A stretch of DNA of 64,000 bases from Nitrospirota bacterium (GCA_027314645.1 DAHVAL010000006.1:256-64255); one strand, 5' to 3'. Numbered from the stretch's first letter, positions 37,553 through 47,497 are shown. The notes: a model not told the origin generated them from the sequence alone. Made by a program: numbers and translations.

Positions 37553-37567
37553 TTGACAAAATGTCAA
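37553..37567. promoter_or_regulatory. palindrome upstream of the zinc-ribbon gene
   Basis: TTGACA-AAA-TGTCAA, a perfect six-base dyad 81 bases before the gene. On the minus strand TTGTCA (37554-37559) and GCATAT (37531-37536) are 17 bases apart, so the dyad overlaps a possible -35 box and could be an operator. Confidence 0.4.
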
Positions 37568-37710
37568 GGAACTATTCGCCAAACAACTATTTTTTATTTT
37601 TCCCCTCTCTCTTGCGCCCTTTTTATCTTTCCAGTGTTCCCAAAAAATTGTCTCATTATGAATCACCCTTAATAAGAAGATTCAAAATGAAACACTCCAT
37701 TATTTTTCCC

Positions 37711-37860
37711 TTAAACTCCGATCAGAAAATGGGAGAGCTCCGGCCCAAAAAAGTAAATCCCAAACACCACCAAAGCCGGGATCAGGACCACCAGCACAAA
37801 GAGAATGACCGTCACTGTTTTTTTGATGTTCAAAGGCCATCCTTCCCGGTTAGGGATCAT
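37711..37860 (-). CDS. 49-residue single-pass membrane protein coupled to greA
   Basis: Short gene found by translating the gap after greA. The product starts MIPNREGWPLNIKKT and has a transmembrane helix (about residues 15-38, rich in Val, Ile, Leu, Phe) with positive residues before it, predicting a cytoplasmic N-terminus. Its ATG shares ATGA with the greA stop, so translation is probably coupled. No family recognised; it is easily missed because of its length. It would be the last gene of the pyrimidine-greA gene run. Confidence 0.7.
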   Translation of the reverse strand: MIPNREGWPLNIKKTVTVILFVLVVLIPALVVFGIYFFGPELSHFLIGV

Positions 37861-38333
37861 TCTTTATAAGCGATGTGGCACACTTCATACGCCACCTCGC
37901 CTGCAGGAACACGAATCTGGATCGTTTCGCCCACCTTTCGGCCGACCAACGCCTTACCGACAGGAGAGGCCACGGAAATTCGGCCCCTCTTCAAATCGAC
38001 CTCCTCCTGCCCGACGATGGTATAGACCTTTTCCTCTCCGGTCGAACCGTTTCGAAGGGACACCGTCGCGCCGAAGGTGACCCTCTCCCGATCCTGATGG
38101 GCCGAAGAAACGACGATCGCAGAAGAAAGCTTGGCCTCAAGCTCCTTGATGCGTCCTTCAATAAAGGACTGTTTCTCCTTGGCCGCATGGTACTCGGCGT
38201 TTTCAGAAAGATCGCCGTGTGCCCTTGCTTCTGCGATGTCCTGAATATTCTTGACGCGATCCACCTTCTTTAAACGGTTGAGTTCCACCTGAAGACGGGC
38301 ATGTCCCTCCCGTGTCATCGGCGTTTGATTCAT
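37857..38333 (-). CDS. greA: transcription elongation factor GreA
   Basis: Rescues backtracked RNA polymerase by stimulating transcript cleavage. 158 residues: N-terminal coiled coil with the tip acids in ARAHGDLSENAEYHAAKE (about 37-54) and a C-terminal FKBP-like domain with the SPVGKALVG segment. ATG at 38333 chosen because AAAGGAGGAA precedes it; the frame is open further upstream. Lies 83 bases after carB and overlaps the small membrane protein gene. Confidence 0.96.
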   Translation of the reverse strand: MNQTPMTREGHARLQVELNRLKKVDRVKNIQDIAEARAHGDLSENAEYHAAKEKQSFIEGRIKELEAKLSSAIVVSSAHQDRERVTFGATVSLRNGSTGEEKVYTIVGQEEVDLKRGRISVASPVGKALVGRKVGETIQIRVPAGEVAYEVCHIAYKE

Positions 38334-38416
38334 AAAAATTCCTCCTTTCGCATTCTCTTCTCCTTGAAGATCATCGAAGTCCTCTTCCTTGAACTTAGCC
38401 AAAGTTTCACGAGAGT

Positions 38417-41400
38417 TCAAGCCTTGCCGGATGGGTGAAGCGCCCGATGGAGGTCCTGGAGAGAGCGAATGGACTCAGAGGTTCCCTTTGTCCTTAGGGC
38501 GATGACGAGGGCCTTCGCCCCTTCGATCGTCGTGTAATAGGGGATATTACGAAGAAGGGTTTCCTGACGGATCGACAAGGAATCCTTCTGGGATTGCTTT
38601 CCCGAAACGGTATTGATCACCAACTGGATATTTCCGTCCTTGATGAGATCCACGATGTGCGGACGTCCTTCCTTGACCTTGTTGACCCGTTCGGAGGCAA
38701 TCCCTTCCTCTTCGAGCTTCATGGCGGTCCCGGCGGTGGCAACGAGCTCGAATCCCAGGCTTATGAGGTCACGGGCCACCGACACCGTTTCTGCCTTATC
38801 CCGGTCGCTCACGCTCACGAACACCCGCCCCGTGACGGGAAGATCCATCCCCGAAGCAAGCTGGGCATCTTTGAAGGCCCCTCCAAAATCCCGGGAAATC
38901 CCCATGACCTCGCCCGTCGATTTCATTTCCGGACTCAGAAGTGTATCGACCCCCCGGAATCTGCGGAAGGGAAACACCGCTTCCTTGACAGAGGTGTAGG
39001 GAAGATCCGGCAAGGTCCGCCCGGAAAGGCCGAGCGAGGACAGGGTTTCCCCCATCATGAGGCGCATTGCCGCCTTCGGAAGAGAAAAGCCGATCGCCTT
39101 GGAGGTGAAGGGGACGGTACGGGAGGCCCGTGGATTCACCTCCAAGACATAGACTGTTTCATTTTGAACAGCAAACTGGATATTCATCAACCCCTTGACC
39201 CCGAGAGCTTTTCCCAGAACCATCGTCTGGCGGACAATGTCCCTCTGGACGTCTTCGGAAAGTGTCCGGGGCGGAATGAAGCAGGCCGAATCCCCCGAAT
39301 GAATTCCCGCCTGTTCGATATGTTCGAGGATTCCCCCGATCGCGATCTCTTCCCCATCCCCGATCGCATCGACATCCACCTCGGTCGCATCCGAAAAAAA
39401 GGAATCGATGAGAAGCGGGAATCGAAAGTCGATCGAGGCGATCCGTTTGCGATAGTCGATCCAATCCTTTTCATCATAGAGGATCTCCATCGCTTCTCCG
39501 CCGAGCACATAGGAAGGCCGCACAAGAACAGGAAATCCGATCCGTTTTATTTCGTCGAACCCGTCCTCGAGATCGGAAACCAGCCCGCTTCGGGGCTGAA
39601 GCAGGCCCAACCGGTCAATCAGGTCCCTGAAACGCTCCCTGTTCTCCGCCAGGTCCGTCATCTCGAAGGTCGTCCCCAACAGCGGAACCCCTGCCTCATG
39701 AAGCCCTTTCATCAGCTTGAGGGGAGTCTGGCCCCCGAACTGAACCACCACCCCGCGGGGACGCTCCAGGGCGATGACGGACAGAACGTCCTCGATCGTG
39801 AGCGGGTCAAAATAAAGACGGTTCGATACATTGAAGTCGGTCGACACCGTTTCGGGATTGCAGTTCAGCATGGCGGCATCGATGCCCATCTCGCGAAGGG
39901 CCATCACCCCATGGACGCAGCAATAGTCGAATTCCACCCCCTGCCCGATTCTGTTCGGACCGGATCCCAGGATGAGAACAGAGTCCCGTCCCGAAGGCCC
40001 CCTTCCCCATTCGGGGCTCCCATGGTACGTGCCGTAAAGGTAAGGGGTGCGGGCGGCAAATTCCCCGGCACAGGTATCCACGGTCCTGAAATGAACCTCG
40101 ACCCCCCGCCGAAGCCGCATCTCCCTCAAATCGCCTTCAGGAACCCCCAGCATCCTGGAGAGGGCGTGGTCCGAAAACCCGTTCTCCTTGAGAGCCCGAA
40201 AAAGATCATCCGGAAAAAGGGGAAGGGGCTCGCCACGAAAACGGTCGACCTCTTTCTCCAGCGCCAGGATCTCCGCAATTTCATGGAGGAACCACGGATC
40301 GAATCCTGTCCAGAGAGCGACCGACTCGGCCGGGATCCCCCTCCGGAGGGCCTCGGCGATCTGATGGATCCGCCGGTCCGAGGGAATCTTCAACAGACGG
40401 GCGATTTCATCGGGATCGTCCGGAAGGATCTCCGGCATGAGATGGTCCGTCCCATTTTCGAGGGACCGGAGGGCCTTCAGAAACGCTTCCCTGAAGTTCT
40501 GGCCGATGCCCATCACTTCTCCCACGGACTGCATCTGCGGTCCCAGGACGCGATCGGATTGCGGAAACTTCTCGAAGTGAAACCGCGGGATCTTCACGAC
40601 CACGTAGTCGATGGACGGCTCGAAGGAGGCCGGGGTGCTTCCCGTAATTTCGTTATCGATCTCGTCGAGAGTGTAACCGATGGCGACCTTGGTGGCCACC
40701 CGGGCGATCGGGAATCCGGTCGCCTTGGACGCCAGCGCCGAGCTTCGCGACACCCGCGGATTCATTTCGATCACGACGAACCTTCCATCCTGAGGATTCA
40801 CCGCAAACTGAACATTGGATCCGCCCGTTTCGACACCAACTTCCCGGAGGATCGTGATCGCCGCGTCCCTTAACGTCTGGAATTCACGGTCGGTCAGGGT
40901 CATGGCCGGAGCCACGGTAATGCTGTCGCCGGTATGGACCCCCATGGGATCGACGTTCTCGATGGAGCAGACGATGATGGCGTTGTCGTGTTTATCCCGG
41001 ACCACCTCGAGCTCGAATTCTTTCCAGCCCAAAAGGGATTCCTCGACGAGGATCTCGCCGATCGGACTTTGTTCAATCCCGAAGAGCACGGCTTTGGAAA
41101 ACTCGTCCCGATTGTAGACCACCGACTGGCCGGTCCCGCCAAGGGTGAAGGAAGGCCGGATCAGAACCGGAAAGGAAAGGTCGGAAAGCGCTTCGTTGGC
41201 CTCCGGCAGCGATTGAACGATAGAACTCTTCGGGACCGAAAATCCGATTCTCGCCATCGCCTCCTTGAACTTTCCCCGGTCCTCGGCCATTTCGATGGTT
41301 TCAAGAGAGCTGCCGAGAAGCTCGATCCCCAAGCGCTCCAATATGCCGTCCCTGGAGAGGGCAACGGCCAAATTGAGGGCCGTTTGCCCCCCCATGGTCG

Positions 41401-41662
41401 GAAGAATCGCATCGGGCTTTTCCTTTCGGAGGACCTCGGACACTCTTTCGACCGTCAACGGGACCATGTACGTCGAATCGGCCAAATCGGGATCGGTCAT
41501 GATGGTGGCGGGGTTCGAATTCACGAGAGACACGCGGAACCCTTCCTCCTTCAGCACCTTAAGGGCTTGAGTCCCGGAATAATCAAACTCGCCGGCCTGA
41601 CCGATCACGATCGGTCCGCTTCCGATGATCAGAATGTGGTGAAGATCACTTCTTCTTGGCAC
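38417..41662 (-). CDS. carB: carbamoyl-phosphate synthase, large subunit
   Basis: Builds carbamoyl phosphate from bicarbonate, ammonia and two ATP for pyrimidine and arginine synthesis. The 1081 residues carry two ATP-grasp halves (each beginning with a GSGP-IGQ-EFDY segment, about residues 14 and 565) and a C-terminal MGS-like regulatory domain (from about 940), where UMP and ornithine act in known enzymes. GTG start, preceded by AGGAG. Separated from carA by the radical SAM gene, an unusual split of this pair. Confidence 0.97.
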   Translation of the reverse strand: MPRRSDLHHILIIGSGPIVIGQAGEFDYSGTQALKVLKEEGFRVSLVNSNPATIMTDPDLADSTYMVPLTVERVSEVLRKEKPDAILPTMGGQTALNLAVALSRDGILERLGIELLGSSLETIEMAEDRGKFKEAMARIGFSVPKSSIVQSLPEANEALSDLSFPVLIRPSFTLGGTGQSVVYNRDEFSKAVLFGIEQSPIGEILVEESLLGWKEFELEVVRDKHDNAIIVCSIENVDPMGVHTGDSITVAPAMTLTDREFQTLRDAAITILREVGVETGGSNVQFAVNPQDGRFVVIEMNPRVSRSSALASKATGFPIARVATKVAIGYTLDEIDNEITGSTPASFEPSIDYVVVKIPRFHFEKFPQSDRVLGPQMQSVGEVMGIGQNFREAFLKALRSLENGTDHLMPEILPDDPDEIARLLKIPSDRRIHQIAEALRRGIPAESVALWTGFDPWFLHEIAEILALEKEVDRFRGEPLPLFPDDLFRALKENGFSDHALSRMLGVPEGDLREMRLRRGVEVHFRTVDTCAGEFAARTPYLYGTYHGSPEWGRGPSGRDSVLILGSGPNRIGQGVEFDYCCVHGVMALREMGIDAAMLNCNPETVSTDFNVSNRLYFDPLTIEDVLSVIALERPRGVVVQFGGQTPLKLMKGLHEAGVPLLGTTFEMTDLAENRERFRDLIDRLGLLQPRSGLVSDLEDGFDEIKRIGFPVLVRPSYVLGGEAMEILYDEKDWIDYRKRIASIDFRFPLLIDSFFSDATEVDVDAIGDGEEIAIGGILEHIEQAGIHSGDSACFIPPRTLSEDVQRDIVRQTMVLGKALGVKGLMNIQFAVQNETVYVLEVNPRASRTVPFTSKAIGFSLPKAAMRLMMGETLSSLGLSGRTLPDLPYTSVKEAVFPFRRFRGVDTLLSPEMKSTGEVMGISRDFGGAFKDAQLASGMDLPVTGRVFVSVSDRDKAETVSVARDLISLGFELVATAGTAMKLEEEGIASERVNKVKEGRPHIVDLIKDGNIQLVINTVSGKQSQKDSLSIRQETLLRNIPYYTTIEGAKALVIALRTKGTSESIRSLQDLHRALHPSGKA

Positions 41663-41679
41663 GCCTTCTCCTGCATTGG

Positions 41680-42631
41680 TTAAGTCCTTTCCTCTCCGCT
41701 CTCTTGATCAAGGTCCTGCACATAGCCTTCAAGAAGCCCCTCCGAGAAAAGGACCGCAAGCCCTTCGTCGTATTCCTTTTCGGTGATTTTTCTGGATAAC
41801 GGTCCAGGCCGGGCTGCCCGATGGGCCGGAAAATACTGGGCCATGAGTGAAATAGCCGTTTTTTTTTCCCAAAGTGGCGCGAATGAACGCCCCTGTTTTT
41901 AAAAATCCCGAGATTCCCTCCGGAAGAAGCAAATGGCGAATCAAAATCCCCCTTTGCGCAATCCCTTCCTCGTCAAGACGGAGGGGCCCCACCTGCTCCG
42001 CCATGAGGCGGACGGCGTCACGGTTCCACTCCACATAGGAAGGGGCTTTCGAATAGCGCAGGGCGTGTGCGTTGTCGGAATACTTCATGTCGGGAAGATA
42101 GATGTCGATCAGACCGTCCAGCAACCGGATCATTTCGGGCGCATCGTAGCCGTTTGAATTGTAAACGACCGGAATCGAAAGCCCTTCCTGCTTGGCCAGG
42201 ATCAACGCGTGGAGAATCTGGGGAACGACGTGGCTGGGCGTCACGAGGTTGATGTTGTGGGCCCCTCTCCTCTCGAGCGACACAAAGGTCTGCGCCAGCT
42301 CTTCCGGGGACGCTTCCCGGCCGTACCCGAAGGAGCTCAAGGGAAAATTCTGGCAAAAATCGCAGACGAGGTTGCAATAGGCAAAAAACACCGTTCCGGA
42401 CCCCCTCGTCCCCGACAGACACGGTTCCTCCCCAAAGTGCAGGGTTGCGGAGGAAAGTCGGGAAAGAACCCCGGTGCGGCAGGTTCCCCTTTCCCCCTCA
42501 AGGCGATTGACTCCGCAATTTCGGGGACAGACCCGGCATGCCCGCAAGGCTTCGTACCCCTCTGCCACACGGGACCTGTCTTCTTCCGATCGGATTCCCG
42601 ACAGACGCGATAGGACCTCCGTGGGGCTCAC
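41680..42631 (-). CDS. radical SAM protein (PflA/PflX-like), frame broken at an A9 run
   Basis: Radical SAM enzyme related to pyruvate-formate-lyase activating proteins of unknown substrate. An N-terminal cysteine group (Cys32, 35, 39, 51) precedes the 4Fe-4S motif CNLVCDFC (Cys86, 90, 93). The uninterrupted frame (to 41729) gives 300 residues, but its last 45 read as nonsense after nine consecutive A on the coding strand (41859-41867). Removing one A restores [19 protein letters not shown], the family's C-terminus, and moves the stop to 41680-41682, just before carB. GTG start overlapping the carA stop (GTGA). Sequencing error, polymerase slippage or decay are all possible. Confidence 0.82.
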
Positions 42632-43734
42632 GGGTCCCTCCCCGCCATCATGTTCAAAAAAGCCCCAAAAATGTTCCGGGCGTCATGAGGTCCGGGAGCG
42701 GCTTCGGGGTGGAACTGGACCGAGTAAATCCGGCTTTCCCGAAACCATATCCCTTCCAGGGAGCGGTCGTAGAGGCTCTCAAAGGTTTTTGTCGCACCCG
42801 GGGGAAGCGAGGCGGCGTCCACGGCATAATTGTGATTTTGGGAGGTGATCAGAACCTTTCCCGAAATCCGGTCGAGGACCGGATGGTTGACCCCATGGTG
42901 ACCGAAGGGGAGCTTGTACGTCCGGCCTCCTACAGCACGCGCAAGGATCTGGTGACCCAGGCAGATTCCAAACAGCGGAAGCCGGCCCACGAGTCCTCTG
43001 ACCTCCGACACGATGGTGTCCAAAATCGCCGGATCCCCCGGGCCATTCGAGAGCACAACGCCGTCAGGGCGGTCTTCAAGGATCTGCTTTGCCCGGGTGT
43101 CCGGGGGGACTACGGTCACCTCGATCCCAAGATCGAGCAGATTCTGAATGATCGACCCTTTGGCACCGTAATCGACGAGGGTCACCCGGAAGGACATCGG
43201 GCCCGGGGGGACATAGGTTCGGGGGGTATGGGAGGCCACCTGTCGCACATAATCGGTGTCCGAGATCGAAGGAACCGCCCGGGCCGCCTCGACGAGGGCA
43301 TCGCTGGAAAGATCGTCCGTCGTCAGAATCCCGCGAAGACTTCCCCGTTCACGTATTCTTAGGGTGAGCGCCCTCGTGTCGATCCCGGAAGCAGCCATCA
43401 CCCCTTGCTCCTGAAAATAATCGGGAAGCGAGAGCTTCGAACGGTGACTTGAGGGATAATCCTTGATTTCTCGCCCCACGAACCCAGAAAGGTGCACCGC
43501 GCCGGACTCGGCATCCTCCCGGGCAATCCCTGTATTGCCGATCATCGGGGCGGTCATGACCACGATCTGTCCCGCATACGACGGGTCGGTCAACACTTCC
43601 TCGTATCCGGTCATGGCGGTATTGAAGACGAATTCCCCCCGAACCGTTCCGGAGACTCCCATCGACCGGCCGACCAGAACGGTCCCGTCTTCCATCGCCA
43701 GGGAAATCCGTCGCCGCCCCTCCCAATCACCCAC
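42628..43734 (-). CDS. carA: carbamoyl-phosphate synthase, small subunit
   Basis: Glutamine amidotransferase subunit feeding ammonia to CarB. 368 residues: an N-terminal carA-specific domain (1-170) and a class I amidotransferase with nucleophile Cys in FGICLGHQ, and the His-Glu of QFHPEAAPG. GTG start inside the end of pyrC (eight-base overlap); its stop overlaps the radical SAM start. Confidence 0.96.
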   Translation of the reverse strand: MGDWEGRRRISLAMEDGTVLVGRSMGVSGTVRGEFVFNTAMTGYEEVLTDPSYAGQIVVMTAPMIGNTGIAREDAESGAVHLSGFVGREIKDYPSSHRSKLSLPDYFQEQGVMAASGIDTRALTLRIRERGSLRGILTTDDLSSDALVEAARAVPSISDTDYVRQVASHTPRTYVPPGPMSFRVTLVDYGAKGSIIQNLLDLGIEVTVVPPDTRAKQILEDRPDGVVLSNGPGDPAILDTIVSEVRGLVGRLPLFGICLGHQILARAVGGRTYKLPFGHHGVNHPVLDRISGKVLITSQNHNYAVDAASLPPGATKTFESLYDRSLEGIWFRESRIYSVQFHPEAAPGPHDARNIFGAFLNMMAGRDP

Positions 43735-45034
43735 AGAGGACTCCTTCCTTGTCGTAGACGATCCGGCCTCCCACGATTGTGGCCATCACCCTTCCCCACA
43801 TCCGGCGTCCGGTGAAGGGGCTGTTCCGACTTTTCGAGCAGTACCCCGGTGTCCCGGCTTCCCAGCCATGCGAGAGGTCAAGAAGGACAAAATCGGCCTC
43901 TCCTCCGGGAATCAGGCGTCCGCGCGGAAGGCCAAAAAGGGTTGCAGGCCTTGTCGAAAGGCGGTAGATCAGCTCAGAGAGCGTCAGATGCCCTTCCCGG
44001 ACAAGGTCGAAGGACAAGGAAAAAGCGGTTTCGAGACCGATGATCCCGAATGGGGCCCGATCGAACTCCTGCTCCTTTTCGTGGGAGGCATGGGGCGCAT
44101 GGTCGGTGGCGATGACATCGATCGTTCCGTCCTTCAGTCCTTCGATGATCGCGAGGCGGTCCTCCTCATTCCTGAGCGGGGGATTCATCTTGGCATGAGT
44201 TCCGTGACAGCGGACCGCCTCATCGGTCAGGGCAAAATAGTGCGGACATGTTTCGGCCGTCACAGGAAGATGGCGTTTTTTTGCCTCCCGAATCATCCGG
44301 ACGGCTCCGGCCGTTGAGAGATGGGCGACATGAAGGCGTCCTCCTGCGACCTCAAGGACGGACAAATCCCTGGCCACACACACCTCTTCCGACGCGTTGG
44401 GAATTCCCGCCAATCCCAATTCGGCAGAGACGCTCCCCTCATTCATGACGCCTTTGTCGGACAGGTTCAGATCCTCGCAATGATCAATGATCGGACGGTT
44501 GAAAAGGCGGGAGTATTCGAGGGCCCGGCGGAGCATCCTGGAGGTCGAAACCGGCTTCCCATCGTCGGAAAACGCGATGCACCCGGCATCCGACAGGCGG
44601 CCCATTTCCGTCATCTGCTCCCCCAAAAGCCCCCGGGTCACGGCCCCAATGGGATAGACCCGTGCCAGGGAGACATCCTGGGCTCTTTCCAGGATGGCCC
44701 GCGTCACATCCGCCGAATCGTTCACCGGATCGGTGTTGGCCATGACGCACACCGTTGTGAATCCCCCCGCCGCGGCCGCAAGGGATCCGGTCGCGATCGT
44801 TTCCTTGTACTCAAACCCCGGCTCCCTAAAATGGGCATGCAAATCAACGAAGCCCGGACATAGCAGCAGGCCTTCCCCGTTCACCTCCTGGACGGCTCCC
44901 GAGGCGGTGACCTCTCCCATGGAAGCGACGCGCCCGTCTTTTATCAGGACATTTCCAAATCCGGAGATCCCTTCGGCGGGATCGAAGAATTGGACGTTTT
45001 TAACGAAAAGGGTCCCTTCCCGTTGTTTCTTCAC
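43727..45034 (-). CDS. pyrC: dihydroorotase
   Basis: Zinc amidohydrolase closing carbamoyl aspartate to dihydroorotate. 435 residues from GTG 45034, which overlaps the pyrB stop in GTGA and follows GGGGGGAAAAG; the open frame extends further but covers pyrB. Metal-binding DLHAHFREPG (about 62-71), other histidines in DHCED and HVAHLST, and the catalytic Asp of ATDHAPH are all present, so this is an active class I enzyme rather than an inactive PyrX partner. Confidence 0.95.
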   Translation of the reverse strand: MKKQREGTLFVKNVQFFDPAEGISGFGNVLIKDGRVASMGEVTASGAVQEVNGEGLLLCPGFVDLHAHFREPGFEYKETIATGSLAAAAGGFTTVCVMANTDPVNDSADVTRAILERAQDVSLARVYPIGAVTRGLLGEQMTEMGRLSDAGCIAFSDDGKPVSTSRMLRRALEYSRLFNRPIIDHCEDLNLSDKGVMNEGSVSAELGLAGIPNASEEVCVARDLSVLEVAGGRLHVAHLSTAGAVRMIREAKKRHLPVTAETCPHYFALTDEAVRCHGTHAKMNPPLRNEEDRLAIIEGLKDGTIDVIATDHAPHASHEKEQEFDRAPFGIIGLETAFSLSFDLVREGHLTLSELIYRLSTRPATLFGLPRGRLIPGGEADFVLLDLSHGWEAGTPGYCSKSRNSPFTGRRMWGRVMATIVGGRIVYDKEGVLCG

Positions 45035-46029
45035 TCTTTTCCCCCCGTTTCCGAAGACGGCACTCCCATGGACGATTCTTCCGACCGTCCTCCCATCAGG
45101 AGGTACAGCACTGCCATTCTGACCGAGACCCCATATTCGACCTGGGACAGGATCGCAGAGGATTTCACGAAACACTCCTCCTCGGAAATCTCAACTCCTC
45201 TGTTCACGGGCCCCGGATGCATGACGAGGGGATCCGAAGCCGCCTTTTCCAGGATACGGGCGTTTAAGCCGTAAAGCCTCGCGTATTCCGACAGGGAGGG
45301 GATAAATCCCCCCGCGGCACGTTCAAGCTGGAGCCTCAGAGCCATGACAACATCGCAGCCGGCGATCCCTTCCTCAAGACGATGGAACACCGTCACCGGC
45401 CAGGAAGAAATTCCCGCGGGAATCAGCGTGGGGGGAGCCACGAGGCGAACCTGGGCCCCCATCCGCGTGAGGGTGGAAATATTTGAACGCGCGACTCGGC
45501 TGTGGAGAATATCCCCCACGATGGCCACCGTCAGCCCCTTGATCCGCCCCTTTCTCTTCCGGATGGTGAAAAGGTCGAGCAGGGCCTGGGTCGGATGTTG
45601 ATGGCATCCGTCTCCTCCGTTGATCACATGACAGCGGACGCGATCTGCAACGAAGGCCGGGGCTCCCGAGGAAGGATGCCGGATCACGACCCCATCGGCC
45701 CCAAGAGCCTCGATTGTGCGGACGGTATCGATGAGACTCTCCCCCTTCGTCACGCTGCTCTGGGAAGGCGTGACATTGATCACGTCTGCGGAGAGTCGTT
45801 TTGCGGCGATTTCGAAGGAGGAACGCGTTCGCGTCGACGATTCGTAGAAGAGGTTGACGAGCGTTTTGCCCCGAAGGACCGGAACCTTCTTGACCGATTG
45901 ATGCCCCACTTCCAGAAAGGATTCCGCCGTATCGAGGATCCCCGTCAGGACTTCGGGAGACATCGAGGACACGGAAAGAAGGTGGGGCCCGAAGGGAGGG
46001 CCACCCGTGGGCAGGAAATCATGAATCAT
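45031..46029 (-). CDS. pyrB: aspartate carbamoyltransferase, catalytic subunit
   Basis: Joins carbamoyl phosphate and aspartate. 332 residues with the carbamoyl-phosphate loop FYESSTRTRSSFE (about 61-73), the SSVTKGES loop, HPTQALLD, and MHPGPVNRG. No pyrI regulatory-subunit gene is nearby, matching species in which an active PyrC partner associates with PyrB. Overlaps pyrR by 11 bases and pyrC by four. Confidence 0.96.
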   Translation of the reverse strand: MIHDFLPTGGPPFGPHLLSVSSMSPEVLTGILDTAESFLEVGHQSVKKVPVLRGKTLVNLFYESSTRTRSSFEIAAKRLSADVINVTPSQSSVTKGESLIDTVRTIEALGADGVVIRHPSSGAPAFVADRVRCHVINGGDGCHQHPTQALLDLFTIRKRKGRIKGLTVAIVGDILHSRVARSNISTLTRMGAQVRLVAPPTLIPAGISSWPVTVFHRLEEGIAGCDVVMALRLQLERAAGGFIPSLSEYARLYGLNARILEKAASDPLVMHPGPVNRGVEISEEECFVKSSAILSQVEYGVSVRMAVLYLLMGGRSEESSMGVPSSETGGKE

Positions 46030-46603
46030 GGAGGGCTCCAGAGGATTCTGAACGCGTCAGATAGATGGTTTCCTGCCCAGCGGTCAGATCCACTTCAACC
46101 TTTTCCTCAAGGGAGGTCGGAAGGTTCTTGCCGACGAAATCCGCCCGGATGGGAAGCTCACGATGACCTCTGTCGACCAGGACCGCGAGCATGATCCGGG
46201 ACGGACGTCCGAAATCGATGAGAAAGTCTATTGCGGCGCGGACGGTCCGCCCCGTGAAGAGGACATCGTCCACCAGAAGAATCCTGCGGCCGTCCACAGG
46301 AAGAGGGAGGTGGCTCTGCCTGAGAAAGGGCATCTTCGATCCCCGGCCGGAAAGGTCGTCCCGATAGAGGGTCACGTCCACCGATCCAAGCGGAAGAGAG
46401 ACGTTCTCGTAGGATTCGATGATCGACTGGAGGCGTCTTGCAAGAAGATCCCCGCCTTCGAGTATCCCGACGAGATAGAGATCCTTGGGTCCCTGGTTTT
46501 TTTCAAGAATTTCATGGGCCATTCGGTGGAGGATCCGCTCAATGCGGGGCGAATCAAGAAGAATGCGGGAAGATGAAACGGGCCCGGGAGGATCGGAAGA
46601 CAT
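46019..46603 (-). CDS. pyrR: PyrR: pyrimidine operon regulator / uracil phosphoribosyltransferase
   Basis: Senses UMP/UTP and binds pyr mRNA in many bacteria; also has weak uracil phosphoribosyltransferase activity. 194 residues with the PRPP loop LLVDDVLFTGRTVRAA (about 105-120) and the RNA-binding family signature regions. ATG at 46603 is preceded by GGAGGGAG. First gene of pyrR-pyrB-pyrC-carA-radical SAM-carB; this position favours autoregulation of the operon through its leader. Confidence 0.93.
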   Translation of the reverse strand: MSSDPPGPVSSSRILLDSPRIERILHRMAHEILEKNQGPKDLYLVGILEGGDLLARRLQSIIESYENVSLPLGSVDVTLYRDDLSGRGSKMPFLRQSHLPLPVDGRRILLVDDVLFTGRTVRAAIDFLIDFGRPSRIMLAVLVDRGHRELPIRADFVGKNLPTSLEEKVEVDLTAGQETIYLTRSESSGALHDS

Positions 46604-46684
46604 CACGTCTCCCTCCTGTCCCGGAATGCGCAAATCACAGGCGCGAAGAGGTGGATAGAGAGGGAGTTTTTCATTCTGCCCCTT

Positions 46685-46704
46685 TCCGGGCTCACAGACC
46701 CGGA
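46685..46704 (-). promoter_or_regulatory. leader hairpin upstream of pyrR, possible PyrR target
   Basis: On the minus strand TCCGGG-TCTGTGAG-CCCGGA forms a six-pair stem whose loop contains CTGTGAG, fitting the CNGNGAG core known for PyrR binding loops. It lies about 80 bases before the pyrR start. No terminator follows, so any control would be at translation or RNA stability. Confidence 0.35.
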
Positions 46705-46750
46705 CTTAAAGGAGTCCTCCCCTTCCCCGAATCCGGAGCAGGGGGATCAA

Positions 46751-47497
46751 TCAGTGCGTTGAAGGAGTTGCCTGGGACACAGCGGCGGGAAGCGTCACCT
46801 TGGCGTTCTCTCGTTCCTTGAGTCCGTTGACCAAGCCCATCGAATGGAAGGAAGGTTTCACGAGCTTCGTCATATGGGTCGATCCATCGCCGTGAACCTC
46901 TGGGTAGACACAATAGTTCGCGAGAATGGTCGCTTGGGTGTCCTTGAAAAAATTCCCGTAAAATGGACCACCGGTCAAGATTCCTCCCGCCTTTTGGAGA
47001 AACCCTCTGTACATGTCGATATTCCGAGGGTAGATGGCGCCGCGCTCGATGTCGAAGTTCGGCTTTCCGAGGACAAGACTTTCTTTGTCCTGCTCCACGG
47101 TCCAGAGCCATTCCCTCACACCCTGGAGATTCGTGAACACGGCGGATTCGCGTGTCCAGGGATGCTCATTGATCGGCATGAAATAGGAGTAAAGGGATTT
47201 CAGTCCCGCCTCGGCCGAAAACATCCGCCTGGACCAGTCTTTTTTCCATCCCTCATATTCCGCGACCGGAATCTCCTTGCGTGCCAGCATGCCGTCCATT
47301 TCGGTGGCCAGTTGACGATACTGAGTGTAAATGGTCGTAAGGCTGGCCCTGACAGGGACGACGGGATAGCTCGGTTTTTCGTTGACGACCCACGCCCGTG
47401 CGGAACCCGGGGTTCCCCACAGGAAAAGAACGGAGAGCCCGACGAGAGAGAGGCTCCTGAGAGCGGACGAGGTGCGGAACAAACATTGAAGATTCAT
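46751..47497 (-). CDS. hypothetical exported protein
   Basis: A 248-residue protein with a signal peptide (about 1-35, ending SARA). The mature region is helical and rich in Trp, Tyr and Lys, with one Cys. The C-terminal third contains VHGDGSTHMTKL. I recognise no family. ATG at 47497 has GGAGGGAG well placed before it. Lies between the HIT gene and the pyr operon on the same strand, without clear functional link. Confidence 0.75.
   Translation of the reverse strand: MNLQCLFRTSSALRSLSLVGLSVLFLWGTPGSARAWVVNEKPSYPVVPVRASLTTIYTQYRQLATEMDGMLARKEIPVAEYEGWKKDWSRRMFSAEAGLKSLYSYFMPINEHPWTRESAVFTNLQGVREWLWTVEQDKESLVLGKPNFDIERGAIYPRNIDMYRGFLQKAGGILTGGPFYGNFFKDTQATILANYCVYPEVHGDGSTHMTKLVKPSFHSMGLVNGLKERENAKVTLPAAVSQATPSTH

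Noticed and set aside
37561-37869. 102-codon plus-strand frame opposite the small membrane protein
   Set aside because: Lys/His/Pro/Ser-rich and no ribosome site; the minus strand has a clean membrane helix coupled to greA.
38594-40873. 759-codon plus-strand frame opposite carB
   Set aside because: Antisense shadow of carB; composition rich in His, Arg, Gly and Asp with no domains.
41729-42631. The 300-residue radical SAM product taken as the natural protein
   Set aside because: Its last 45 residues do not fit the family, while the +1 frame after A9 does.
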